A stretch of 64,000 bases of DNA from Dermacentor variabilis (lineage: Eukaryota; Arthropoda; Arachnida; Ixodida; Ixodidae): positions 196,001,853 to 196,065,852 of the forward strand of contig NC_134568.1 in NCBI RefSeq assembly GCF_050947875.1. Reading direction: 5' to 3'. A program made the position numbers and the translations under genes. Below the pieces are notes generated by a model, which saw nothing but the letters and a program-made list of their open reading frames with translations, did not search any database and was not told where the DNA came from. Of the stretch, positions 22,733 to 33,719 are shown one piece after another (within the stretch, counting starts at the first letter, position 1; every line of letters starts with the position of its first letter).

Positions 22733-22822
22733 GTAGAGAGAAAGGCAGAGGAAAGATAGGGAGGCTAACCAGAGATTATCTCCGGTTGGCTACCCTGTAC
22801 CGGAGGAGGGGTACTTGTAACG
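22733..22822 (+). repeat. Dispersed repeat family A
   Basis: Core GGGAGGCTAACCAGAG then CCGGTTGGCTACCCTG. The same core occurs at 23328-23430 (preceded by GA repeats) and 25455-25560. Probably the tail of a LINE or SINE family. Confidence 0.6.
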
Positions 22823-23327
22823 AATTCTAATAGTCATGCCCCTACTGACTTAAAACATGACTTGATATTGAACTTACGGTGATTACAACAGTAATCTACT
22901 AATAACTGACTACGTGAGAACAGACACAGAAACTTTTTTTGCCAGTCATCTTGCACTTACTATGTTATCTTTAAATACCGTGTTTACAGTACTTTCCTAA
23001 TTTACCGGAGGAGTTTGTTAGTAACTCAAATCTCTGGATATATGCCCCAGATACCTTCTGGCGCGAGCAAGCTTTTGCAGGCACCAGCCTGACTGTCGTG
23101 CATCCTCTGCGTTAGGTCATGGTGTCTGTCGTTCTGTAGTTAGGTACAGGCGTGGGCGCTCATGGTTACCCTCGAACTCGAACCGTGCAGAGGGTATCTG
23201 TTCAAGGGAGTTCAAATGCTTCGTGGCCTAAGTATGCAGCCTGAAACTTTGCACTCTTTTATTTTATTTATTAACTGTTTCCAAGTAGATTTTGGTGCCT
23301 GTTAAATGGCGCTGGCTACTCCTTGTG

Positions 23328-23430
23328 GTAGAGAGAGAGAGAGAGAGAGATAAACGGGATGGGAAAGGCAGGGAGGTTAGCCGGATGAGATTTCAGTTTG
23401 CTACCCTGCACTGGGGGAAGGGTAAGGGGA
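23328..23430 (+). repeat. Dispersed repeat family A with GA microsatellite
   Basis: Begins with GA repeats (about 23331-23350), then GGCAGGGAGGTTAGCC and TTTGCTACCCTGCACTGGGG. It borders the 3' end of the minus-strand LINE. Confidence 0.6.
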
Positions 23431-23942
23431 AATGAAAGACGGAAAAAACAGGCAGAAAGAAAAAGCAAGCTAACAGAAAAAAATGTGGTGAATGTCGTGA
23501 AAGTCCATCAGAATTACAGTCTCTTCAATAGGCCACTCGAAAGTAAAAATTTCAAGAGTGCCTTCACTGTCTTGTGGCTTGACGACCGTATAGGTCGGCA
23601 TTCCAGGACTGTCTGTTCCGAAAACGGCCGGTTGTCAAGCCGCGCCAGTGCAATCCCGAGTGACTGCCTGTGTGCGCTGTATCGGGGACAATGACAAAGA
23701 ACGTGTTCGACAGTTTCCTCGTCGCCGCAGTGACCACACGCAGCGCTATCCTCCGATCCGATGCGGAAAGGAAACGACTTCGTAAAGGCGACACCAAGCC
23801 ACAATCGGTAAATTACTGTTGTCTCAGGTCGGGATATTCCAGGGGGAGACTGAAGTTGCAGACAGGGGTCCAGTCGATGTAGACGTGTGTGCTTGAAACT
23901 AGGTGTGTTCCACAACTATTGTAAGGCTTGCTAAGCAAGCAC

Positions 23943-24419
23943 TCAAAGTTTCGCGGCTGCATCTGCTCTTGATAGCGAGATTGGCTCCTGCACGCCGTCT
24001 TCATGATCAGATCGAGCAGCTTCATCGGCCTGTTCATTATCCATAATGCCACAGTGGCTAGGGAGACACTGAAATGTGACGTCGTGTCCTCGCTCGACGA
24101 GGCAATGAAGGAGCTCGCTTAAATGTAGCATTAGTTGTTCGTAGGGTCCAAGGCGTAAGGCGGAAAGCAAGCAATGTAGAGCGGCGTTAGAGTCGCTGAA
24201 AATACTCCACTTTTGAGGTGCTTTCTGTCGAATTATGCGTAATGCGCTACGAAGAGCAGCAAGCTCCGCGGCTGTGGATGTAGGCTGATGCGATGTCTTG
24301 AACTTGAAGGTGGTGGCTTTCGCAGGAAAAATTACTGATCCTGCAGATCCGTCCGTGGTTGTTGAACAATCAGTGTATATATGGGCATGATCGTTGTATT
24401 GTTCGTACAGCAAGAGCAA
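23943..24419 (-). pseudogene. LINE RNase H domain
   Basis: Keeps the four catalytic acidic positions: IYTDCSTTTDGSAG, TAAELAALRSAL, IFSDSNAAL and NEQADEAA. Fragment of ORF2; the zinc-binding tail (CGHCGDEETVEHVLCHCPRY) follows at 23514-23915 in another frame. Confidence 0.8.
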
Positions 24420-25251
24420 CGAAAGTTATTTGAGAGCTGGTGGTGAGAGATGTGCCTTCGTTTGAATTCCGGATACTGTCAGTCGAACTTGTGGCTGGGC
24501 CAAGCACGAAGGGGGAAGCAAAACTCTCGCAGCAGCCGTGTAATCTGATAGCAGGTATACACGATAGGGCAATATCGTCTAACAAAAAGAGGCGCGTGGG
24601 CAGTCTTCTGGCAGTGAGGCGAGATAGTCGAGAGGGGCACGAGCTAGGTGCCTGACGTGCGCTCTGAGCGCTTCCATAACAATGTGAATCTTGGCTAGAT
24701 AGTCATGTGCAATTGCAATGGTTTCGGATGTTGATCTACATCGTGACAGCCTTGGCAAAACCTAAGAGCATGGGCTTGAGCACTTTCGAGCGTACGGATG
24801 TTAGTTCTGCAGATGTTGGTCAGCAATGCCAAGCTGTACCTCATATACCCGAGAAACAGCGTCCGGTACAGTTACATCATAACGCGTACTGACGCACCCC
24901 AGGTATTTCCTCCAAAAAACTTGAAAAGATAAGTGATGGCTGTCAGGCGCTTCTTTAGGTAGGCCACATGGGGACTCCAACAGAGGTCACGGTCGGTGAT
25001 TACCCCTAGAAACCTGTGCGTCCTTTCATAAGAGATAATTTCTCCATGAATGGATATGGCGAAGGAAGTCATTGACTTCCGGCTAAATGCCGCCAATGCA
25101 CATTTATCTGGAGAAATTTTGAGGCCTTGTTCCCTAAGGTACGTCGATATCAACGTCGCAAATTTTTGCAGCCTTGCACGCACTTGAGGACGCGTCACAC
25201 CAGATGCCCAGACGCAGATGTCATCGGCATATTTGTTTTGAACACATATAC

Positions 25252-25632
25252 ACAGTTAACAGGAAAGGGAAAGCGAGGAGCAGGCTGGCCACTGCCACCG
25301 GAAGGGGCACAACGCCTGCCTACTCTTCTGAAGAGAGGTGACAGCAACACAGAAATCGAAGATATGAAGGAGGGGAGGAAAGAGGAAAGGAAGAGCAACA
25401 GGACAAATATCAAAACTAAAGTAGAACACAGTACAGATCACACACAGTAGGGCCGGTCATAGAGAGAGAGAGAAAAGGATGCATAGAAAGGAAGGGAGGT
25501 TAGCCAGAGGCAGTTCCGGTTGGCTACCCTGCACGGGGGAAAGGTGAAGGGAGATAAAAATAGAAAAAGACTGGAAGGGGGAGATAAGGAGAAATGGAGA
25601 CGAGCATAATTGACAACTTCACCGTATTTGGT
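25252..25632 (+). repeat. Repeat insertion inside the LINE reverse transcriptase
   Basis: Left half matches dispersed repeat B (GCCACTGCCACCGGAAGGGG, CACAACGCCTGCC), also found at 59965-60090. Right half matches repeat A (GGGAGGTTAGCCAGAGGC, CCGGTTGGCTACCCTGCACG) with a GA run. It splits the RT between the GVPQG and YADD motifs, so it postdates the LINE. Confidence 0.65.
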
Positions 25633-26717
25633 AGACATTCTATGAGACCAATAAGCACAAGTTTGTAGAGTGTTGAGTTTAACAGACCACCCTGTGGTAC
25701 TCCACGGCGTTATAATTTTGAGAAGTTGGGCCGTCTTTGTTATTCACTAAGAGAGACCGCATATGTAAATAATTGCGTGTCCAACCGATACAGTTGAACG
25801 ACGAGGCCAACCATTTCCAGAGCCTCTAATATAGCCTCATGCAGAACATTCTCATATGCTCCTTTGATGTCGAGGACAGGTAATCGCTTACACGCCTTTT
25901 TTTTTGTTGAACGTACGTAACCAAATCGATGACGTTGTCAATGGAGCATCGGTGACTTCGAAATCCAGCCATGGCGTCTGGGTAAACTTCATAGCGTTCA
26001 AGGTACCATTGAAGTCTGACGAGGGTCATTCGTTCCATCCCCTTCTCAATGCAACTAGCCAGCGCTATTGGGCGGTAAGAAGTAACCTCTAGAGAAGACT
26101 TGCCAGGTTTGAGGAGCGATACTAGGCAACTGATCTTCCATTCTTTAGGAACATCTCCGGCCTACCAGGACTCATTGAAGATGTGCAGCAATGCGCGTCG
26201 CACCTGTTCACCGAGGTGGTGCAACATACGGGAAGATATACCATCTGGACCTGGTGATGACGACTGATTACATAGGTCAAGTGCCACGTCGAGCTCTTGA
26301 GTGGTGAATGGCAGATCCATACTTGAATCCCGTGTGGCCAGAACGTAGTTAAATGTAAGGCAACTTGTTCCCGTTGACTGGCCTGCAATCGTAGCACAAA
26401 AATCTTCCGCTACGTTGAGGTCTTGTCGGCGTTGGAAGAGCGCTAAGGGCTTGAATGGGAAGTGTTGTTCCGGAACAGAACGTAGGCCTCTCACAGTTCT
26501 CCATATAGGAGACAATAGTTCACGGGGGTCAAAGGATTCCAGTTTATCCGTGCGACGTTGTATTTTCTTTTGAGTGCGACGGGCTGTCCTTACATTTTGA
26601 ATGGGCTTCGTGCGTCGGTATCGTCGTTCGGCCCGACTACAAATCGCGAGAAGTCGCTCCAGCTTCAGGTCGAATTGAGTTTTTCGGTGAGCACATGAAC
26701 GTGCGCAAAGCAGTCTG

Positions 26718-26768
26718 TATGGTATGGTATGGTAAAACTTTAATGAAGTCCTGCAGATCGTGAGTCTT
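26718..26768 (-). mobile_element. 51-bp 5'-truncated LINE tail with target duplication
   Basis: TATGG repeats followed by TAAAACTTTAATGAAGTCCT, flanked by CGCAAAGCAGTCTG (26704-26717) and CGCAAAGCAATCTG (26769-26782). The 14-bp near-identical flanks look like a target site duplication in the older LINE ORF. Confidence 0.7.
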
Positions 26769-27027
26769 CGCAAAGCAATCTGCGCCGCTTCTTTTATAGC
26801 TTCTTGCAGTCCAGAGGAGAGACCTTTCTGACAAGCTTCCTCCAGTATGTTTTTAAACACAGTCCAATCTATTCTTCGTATTGTGTTAGGCGGATGAGTG
26901 TTAGTGTCAATCATAAGGTAAGTGGGAATGTGTTTGCTCAATGTCTCAATGTCTCAATGTCCAAAAACCACTTAACGCGCGTCGCACAGCGGCCTGATAC
27001 AAAGGCCAAGTCCAGGCATCTGCTGTA

Positions 27028-27590
27028 CTAGACCGCGTAGAAATGTAGGACTAACGTCAATCTGCAGCAAGTAGTCATGATTAGAGACAAATGAAGCGAG
27101 TCTTCGTCTTGCTGCGTTAACTTAACTCTTGAGCTTGCCCAAATGGTGGGATGGGCGTTCAAGTCGCCTGTAGTAATCCTAGGACCAGGATATGCTTTTG
27201 TTATGTCTTTTAGTCTCTTTATGTCAAACGGGCGTGATGGAGATAGGTAAGCACCTACGAGTGTAAAGGCGAGCTTTCTATTTTTGACTATTAGACAGTC
27301 ATACTGATTGTCGTCATGAGGTTGCATGAACTGGACGACGTAAGTAAGCTCTCGGCGAATGAAGACGACGACTTTGCTACTTTCGTTGTTGCTTGAGGAC
27401 GTAATTGACTCGTAGCCGGGTAATCTGATCGGATGGGATAATTTTGGTTCAAGATAACGATGACTGGAAAACGGTTAACATCCTCGAATTGGCGCCAGTG
27501 AGCAATGCGAGATGTTAGGCCTCTGGCGTTCCACAGAATAATCGATGCTTCTCTGATGTCTTTACGAAATGACTGGTGATTGTCAGCCAT
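27028..27590 (-). pseudogene. LINE APE-type endonuclease
   Basis: Two overlapping frames read ASIILWNARGLTSRIAHWRQ, VIVILNQNYPI (the catalytic E region, altered), then VGAYLSPSRPFD and ITTGDLNAHPTIWASS. The GDLNAHP motif is intact; the frame shift near 27300 breaks the protein. Confidence 0.75.
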
Positions 27591-27883
27591 GGTTCACTCG
27601 ATGGTTGCTAGGAGGGGGCTCAGCGAGTCCAGCACTTGTAGTCCCCTTCGAGCGGATGGAGTTTCGATGCTAGCCGACATTATTCTGATGATATTGATTA
27701 GGGAATGCAGCATCGGAATGATTTGGTGGTCTACTGTTGCCACATTGGCTGAACTTTACTTCGGTGGAAGTATCAAGCGTGTAGGCTCATTGGAAGGCTG
27801 GCTGCTTGGGAGCGCCGGCCAGTCTCCTATACAGAGGAAGACTTTTCCGTTTGAGGCCTCTTTGGGACCCCGGTCTGCTTGTA

Positions 27884-28267
27884 CTAGAAGCTGATGTCGT
27901 CGGCACAATCTGTGCATGAACTGCACCTTGCGTTGCACGCTTCCGTCGATGACGACGTCGATGCCGAATTTTTTCGAAAGCTTCGCCATGAGATGAGCTG
28001 TCCCTTACCATTTGCTTCAGGATAGCAACTTCTTTTTTTTATACATGGACAATCTCTAGATGTGGCTTCATGAGACCCATCAGATTTACCACACCTAATA
28101 TTTACTGCGCGGCAGACGTCGGCAATGTGCGACTCCGCGCATTGGGGACACATCGTAGATTTTGGACAGGCACTCTTGACATATCCAATCCTGAAACACC
28201 TGTGGCATTGAAGCGGCTTGGGGACAAACGGTCGAACGACGTGTCGGAAGTGACCGACTTTTGACAT
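27884..28267 (-). pseudogene. LINE ORF1 zinc-knuckle region
   Basis: Contains VVRPFVPKPLQCHRCFRIGY, CPQCAESHIADVC and CGKSDGSHEATSRDC, the three CCHC knuckles of an I-like ORF1. Continues into 27756-27989 after a frameshift. Parallel to 2736-3134. Confidence 0.75.
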
Positions 28268-29394
28268 ACGAAGGGACGGTGTCGCCCTTGAACACTAACT
28301 TCACGCAGCGGCTGTTTCCATGGCGGCATACGTGCGTTTGGACCACTCCTTCAATACGCAGGGTTGATCAGAATAGGCAGGTCCGAGCTCGCAGTTCAGA
28401 TGTTCAGTGTTCAGGTGTTCGCAGTTCACGCCGGCAGTACAGGTGCCTTCTATTGGTATAACGGGGGGTACTTTGATGTTCTCCAATGCTGTAATCTGTC
28501 GGAGCTTTTCTAGCGCATTTACGCGGGTTGCGTCGACAGCCAAGACGTATTCTTCCGCGTGTTTAGTCGTACCTCCTTAAGTTCATTTGCTGCTATTCCC
28601 TCCAGGAAAACGGCGAGAGCTTGCCTGCTTAATCCTCGAAGGCTGATGGAAGAGTCCACATGTATGAAGAGGATGGTGTGGGCCAGCGCTCATGCTTTGC
28701 CTGTAGCATTGATGTATTCCTAGGTGATGACGTCTTGAGGAGCCTCCTTTTGGCCTGTCGGCTCATCACAGTCGCAAAGCTGTCATCCGACGAGTCATCG
28801 CCTGAGACTGAGCAAACTTCAACGTCTTAGCTGGTGCTGGACCAAGAACCTCGCTTCCTTGAAGAGCTTATCAAAGTAGACCTCTGGCCGGCCGGGTTGG
28901 CAAGCTCCGCGTCCATGGCCACGAGAGTAGGAGCCTCAGTGAAGTCTTCACTGCTGGTGGATCAGGTGGCAGGTGTCAATGAAGAGCTGGTTGTCCTAGT
29001 CCTCTGGCCGATCGGGCCTCTAGGAGGCTTCGCGTCCATAGCCGCAAGGCAGGACACATAAAGCGCCGCGGAAATTTTGTAAAATTGGACGAAATATAGC
29101 TAGCCGAGATAGGTTGGTTCCAGTAAAGAGCATATTTATTTATTTATATCTTCCTAAACAAAGCGCTAAAGAGTAAACAACAATGACAGCTTCAACGCGG
29201 GAGGGTTACTTTGTCTGTTGGAGATGAACGTGGGCCGCCTTTGATGAACGTATGCCGCTTTATATCACGTGCTTTTCTTTTAGCAGCGCCGAATTTTTGA
29301 ATATTGCCTGTGGGAGATAGTGCAGTTATAACGCTTGGCCAAATTACTCGATCAGGCGGTCGTTACTGCTGCGATAAATCAAAAAGCTTATTTG

Positions 29395-30405
29395 AATAAT
29401 TAACACATTTACACCAATTAATTATTAATTAATAACTACAATCACATACTGCAATCAACCGATTCTAGCAAGCGATTTCGCAAGGCCTATCCACTTAGAA
29501 ATAATTCTCAGAACTGCACCAGTTTCAAGTTATAAATTTTCATAGTTTCCGAGTAAAGTCATTGGCGTTCCAGGTTTTTTTTGTGCTTCAATGCATAAAG
29601 CAAGGAGGAGGAGGAAAAACTTTATTTGCTCTAATTGATTAGAAATTAGCGGTGGCAGATGTGGTCGGCCGTCTTCACGGTCTTCTTCCCCATCTGCGCA
29701 GGGTCGACGCCCCTATTCCAGGGCACCACTGAGGGTGGCTACTCGGTGAGCGTGCCTTACTAGTCCATGCTGGACTTTCGGGTCGCTGCTGGAGAGCACC
29801 CTCTCCCACTGCTCCGCACTTGGGTCTTTTATTTGGAGGAATTGTTGGTTCTGAACGCATTCCCATGTAATGTGGTATAAGCTGGGCTTGGCGCCGCACC
29901 AGGGACAAATGTCTCTATACTGGGTTGGAAACATCTTGCTTAGTGTGTTTAGATTTGGGTATGTTCCTGTTTGCAGCCTCCTCCAAGAGGTTGCTTCATG
30001 CTGATTTACGCTGTTGTGGGCTGGAGGGTATTTGATTCGGACCCCCTTATAGTAATTCAGAATGTCTGAGTAGCTTGGGTTGACTGGTATGGGTTCCTCA
30101 GGGTCGGTGCTTGTGGCCGCTCGGTTTGTGTGCTCTCGAGCTCATATATCGAAACCGGTGCCATCCTCAGAATTCATTCCAAGTGGATATGCCTTCCAAA
30201 CGCACTAGCTACAATGCGTAGATTGAAATATGGGTAATGTAGTAATCAATGAAAAAGATCATTAGTGTAATTATGTTAATTATTCACTTAAGCGTTTTGA
30301 TTTCTTGTAGACGTGATGACCACCTCATCGTGCAGTTTGGCTCACAGGTTAGAAATGTGCTATTTGCCACAGACAATTTATAAATTGATGCAGCTAAAAA
30401 AGAAA
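29395..30405. mobile_element. Foldback element 1, interrupted by a LINE
   Basis: Left arm 29395-29600 and right arm 30143-30405 are diverged inverted copies (ATTCTAGCAAGCGATTTCGC against CACTAGCTACAATGCGTAG; GGCGTTCCAGG at the centre). They match the arms of foldback element 2. The LINE at 29601-30141 occupies the centre. Confidence 0.6.
29601..30141 (-). mobile_element. 5'-truncated LINE, C-terminal region
   Basis: The minus strand reads MFPTQYRDICPWCGAKPSLY, then HITWECVQNQ and EQWERVLSSSDPK, the CxxC...H...C tail of an I/R1-type ORF2. The 3' end is marked by AGG repeats and AACTTTATTTGC at about 29601-29640. Confidence 0.7.
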
Positions 30406-30414
30406 GAAAAACGT

Positions 30415-30415
<1 letters not shown>

Positions 30416-30504
<89 letters not shown>
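30416..30504 (+). repeat. Compound AT-GA microsatellite
   Basis: About 58 bp of TA followed by about 30 bp of GA. Lies between the two foldback elements. Confidence 0.95.
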
Positions 30505-30507
<3 letters not shown>

Positions 30508-30511
<4 letters not shown>

Positions 30512-31130
30512 GGCGTTTCAACGTACACTTTGAAACATTTCTTTAGATTGCCTGACAGGCAGCACATTTCAAGTCCATGAACTAGTCTACTCGAAAAAAA
30601 CGGACATGCACACAAAATCGAAATACGTAATTGGCTAATTAAAAAAATCACTAATTAAGTTGTTGTCTAATTACCTTATGGCACATATTGCAATTTATAA
30701 ATTCTAGCGGGTGAGACTGCAAGGCATATCCACTTGAAAATAAATGTGTGGCTGACACGATTTACGAGAAATGCACTGTCGTTCCACTTGTTTTCTTATA
30801 ACGTCGTCTTATGCATTGAAGCACAAAAGCAAGTGGAACGCCAGTGCATTTCCATGCAAACTTCGGCAATTAATATCTCGAAACTGGCGTCATCCGGATA
30901 ATTCGTCCCAAGCGGATCCGCCGTGTGAACTCCCTGGCTAGAATTTGTAGATTGCAATATGTGCCGTTAGATAATTAGCTAAAAACTTAATTAGTGAATG
31001 AAGCATTTTGATGCATTTATTTAAGCAATAGGAATTTAATTATGCATCTCAATTTTTTTCCTCAAGTGATGTCCGCCTCTTCAAGTAGCCCAGCTCACGG
31101 ACTAGAATTGTGTTATCTGCCGCAGGAAAC
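30508..31130. mobile_element. Foldback element 2 (large imperfect palindrome)
   Basis: CACTAATTAAGTTGTTGTCT at about 30648 mirrors ACTTAATTAGTG at about 30989; GGCACATATTGCAA mirrors TTGCAATATGTGCC; AAATTCTAGC mirrors GCTAGAATTT. Arms are about 150-290 bp with a short centre near 30800-30815. No coding capacity. Confidence 0.7.
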
Positions 31131-31238
31131 TAAAAAAAAGAAGTGAAAGTGTTCGATGAAACCCCCGGTATGTAAATTACAGGACGTGAACGCGCTCATT
31201 GCACCTCCTCACACTGTCTAATTTGTGACAACTCGCAG

Positions 31239-31436
31239 GGTCCACTGTCCTCCCGGCTGCGGTCTGGTGTCCGGTTCAGTGATCGGTTCTTACCAGTACC
31301 ACGTGCTGTCCTCGCTCTGCCGCGCGGCCGTGCACGCTGGCCGGCTGAACAACGCCGGCGGCGCGGTGCACGTGCGAGCCACGGGCGCGTACGCGGACTT
31401 CGCTTCCTCCACGGCGCACGGCGTGTCTACAGCCAA
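31239..31436 (+). CDS. Exon 7: LCCL domain, core
   Basis: A 198-nt phase 2-2 exon of high GC content encodes the LCCL core: VHCPPGC, YHVLSSLCRAAVHAGRL, NNAGGAVHV and the AYADF segment. The three cysteines here plus one in exon 6 make the canonical four. The match to factor C, cochlin and Lgl1 LCCL domains is obvious by eye. The donor is GTGAGT. The 9-kb intron before it holds the I-like LINE and the foldback elements. Confidence 0.92.
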
Positions 31437-31652
31437 GTGAGTGGCGCCGGCCCATGGCTGGTTCATCATCGGCCGCGCGGTATCAATGTGTGGTCGATAT
31501 GGTTGATATGAAAAGTTGCATTTAGTAAAGCAATGAAGGGGGCTAGTTGGTGAACGTTCATGTATACAAAGAGATATGGCGCGGAGGGGGCGGTATAAAA
31601 GATATGACAAGTTGACGAAATGTGATCATAGTTTGGGTCAGGCATACATCGT

Positions 31653-32174
31653 TCACTTGCACCCGTTCGCCCTGGCAAACTCGACCTCAGCTTTGATAAG
31701 CGCGATGGACGGAGTGCTTACGCGCATTTCTTTTTCTTTAGCTATCGCAAGCCCCTCCCATATTTCTCGCTCCGTTTTTGTTTTTGATGTCCCAATGACT
31801 GTGGTGCTTTCTAGTAGCGGAGAGCATTTGCATTGTTTACAATGTGCAGCCAAGTTGCTAGGTGCTGTCAGAAGCTGGCACGTGTATTTGTGCTCCCGTA
31901 ACCTATCATTTAGACAACGTCCAGTTTGCCCGATGTATACTTTCCCGCAATCTAGTGGGATTTGGTAAACAACTGAAGTAGCACATTCCACGTACTTTTT
32001 CACGTACTTAGTCTGACAGACCATAGCACTAGGGTTTGCCTCTTTGGATCCTGCGTTCACCCTCTTGCACATGCCTTTTAGTTTTTGTGGGGCGGAGAAC
32101 AGAACTTGAACACCATGGCGTTGGGCTGTCTTTTTTATCCTATGTGACAAGCCATGCATGTAAGGCAACACCAC
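31653..32174 (-). pseudogene. Penelope GIY-YIG endonuclease fragment
   Basis: Reads VVYQIPLDCGKVYIGQTGR then LNDRLREHK, the GIY-YIG nuclease core with its Arg. It starts after a frameshift relative to the RT frame and ends at the element's 3' region. Confidence 0.85.
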
Positions 32175-32800
32175 GCCTTTTTTTTCAGTTTTTCTTTTTC
32201 CTGTGTTTTCTGCCCTTTCCTGTTAGTTCTGATTTCGGGCAACAAGTTTTCACAGATTTGCACCACCATGCTATTCGGGTACCCACTGTTTCTTAAGCGG
32301 CTTACTTGCAAATCGATGCTCTCCCTCACAGCATGGCGGTATGATTTTTCAATTGCTTGACCGATGCAAGCCTTGGCGATGCCTCTTTTTATGATTTTAG
32401 AATGGCATGAGTCATACCTCAGGATTTCTTTTTCTCCTCTAGTTTTGTAGCACCAGCAGATGTGGGAGCCTCTGAGCCTAATGTTTATGTCAAGGTACTG
32501 CAATCGACCTTCTGTAGGTGTCTCGTACGTGAACTCTAAACCTTCATGCGCTTTTTTGAACATGCTGATGACAGTTTCTACACTAAATGGATCGGTTTGG
32601 TCTTCTTTCATGGACACCAAATAATCGTCAACATATCTGAAACAGGTAGTTATGTTAGTTTCTTCAAACAAGGTGGCAAGTTTCCTGTCTCCCACACTCA
32701 AAAATAAGTGGGAAAGCACGGGAGCTATACAAGAACCAATAGCGATGCCATCCTTCTGCTCATACACACTGTCACCATATTCGATAAACGCACCGTCCAC
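32135..32800 (-). pseudogene. Penelope reverse transcriptase fragment
   Basis: 221 residues with YEQKDGIAIGSCIAPVLSHL and the catalytic FRYVDDYLV, then QYLDINI and RYDSCHSKIIKRGIA. The polymerase site itself is intact but the N-terminal fingers are lost to truncation and frameshift near 32800. Confidence 0.85.
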
Positions 32801-33639
32801 GTCCTGTCCTTCCTTAACATCGTGTGTGCAAAACTGAGCGCAATATAACCACGAATGAAAAGTTGCGAGTTTTTAAGCACGACGCTTTTCACGCCGGGAT
32901 ATCTCGTACTCATCCGCTCGTGAGAAGCTTCCCGTTGTGGTTTCTCCCCGAAGTTTACGGGACAGTTGCAAACCTGCCAACCTGGGAACCTTAAAATTTG
33001 TAAACTTCCTGTACATTACACTGATGGAGGGAGCGAGCGAGTAGGAGGGGGGCGCAATTAACCCTATGGCGTCCTTCGACGATCAGAAAACTTCCAACGG
33101 TAGTTTCGGAGGTTGACGACCGAATATTTCTTGAGAACAGAACTTATTTTTCGCAGAACATGACGCAAACATTCGTAAACTCGTAAAACGAGTCCAAAAT
33201 CGTAAACTTTACGAATAATTCGGGAGAATGGGCAGGTATGCAGTTGCAATGCTGTTCTTGGCCAATGACAAAACTTCGCTTCCTTATAGACATCACTCAT
33301 TTTTTTTTTCGGGCTGAAGCAGAAGAGCAGTAGCCGTAACATTTTAATCAGACAGATTAACTATTTCGTATATAGAAATAGGAGCCTCGTTTATGCATAC
33401 CTTATACTTACGTTACCACATAAGTAGTCTTATTGCTCAACTGATAACCTGCGCTGCCGTATAAGAAATGCACAGGTGCCAGTAAAATCTTGTCGGCCAT
33501 GAATTGGTAAAACACACTGCAGAGTTGCGAATTGATTTGTATTTTTACCTATCTGTAAACTGTATTGCACACGTAGTACTTTCTCCCAGGCATTGCTGAT
33601 ATAACAATTATAAATTTTAGCGTTTCAAAGCAGCTCACG

Positions 33640-33719
33640 GTCTATGAGATACACCGTAGTGGGTGGCTCTGGGTTAATTTTACCACCAGGGATTCTTTGA
33701 CGGGCACCCGAAGCATGGT
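33640..33719 (-). repeat. tick SINE, part 1 (split by RTE)
   Basis: GTGGGTGGCTCTGGGTTAAT and TACCACCAGGGATTCTTTG are the SINE tail. Continues at 35957 after the RTE insertion. Confidence 0.7.

Larger units (their letters stand above)
24872..26941 (-). pseudogene. LINE reverse transcriptase, broken and interrupted
   Basis: Minus-strand blocks: ELDVALDLCNQSSSPGPDGI (about 26260), MAGFRSHRCSIDNVIDLV (about 25950), a TPW/GVPQG-like site near 25700, KYADDIC near 25220 and the thumb (SPDKCALAAFSRK) at 24872-25198. A repeat insertion at about 25252-25632 separates the GVPQG region from the YADD site. Frame changes occur at each block. Confidence 0.75.
23440..29058 (-). mobile_element. I-like non-LTR retrotransposon, near full length, inactive
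   Basis: On the minus strand, in order: ORF1 with a tandem-duplicated N-terminal segment (28860-29055), zinc knuckles (27884-28267), APE endonuclease (27028-27590), reverse transcriptase (about 24872-26941), RNase H (23943-24419) and a CxxC...H...C tail (23514-23915). RNase H in ORF2 points to the I/R1 group. Many frameshifts, a 380-bp insertion inside the RT and a 51-bp LINE-tail insertion make it dead. It fills most of intron 6, antisense to the gene. Related to the copy at 1.96-5.08 kb. Confidence 0.85.
31560..32940 (-). mobile_element. Penelope-like retroelement, 5'-truncated
   Basis: The minus strand carries a reverse transcriptase C-terminal part and a GIY-YIG endonuclease, a combination unique to Penelope-like elements. 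The two frames overlap at about 32135-32174 with a shift. The 5' part of the RT is missing beyond about 32913. Ends are approximate. It lies in intron 7, antisense to the gene. Confidence 0.85.

Noticed and set aside
31440..31660. Hammerhead ribozyme at the Penelope 3' end
   Set aside because: Fragments such as GACGAAA are present but no complete CTGANGA plus GAAA core with stems.
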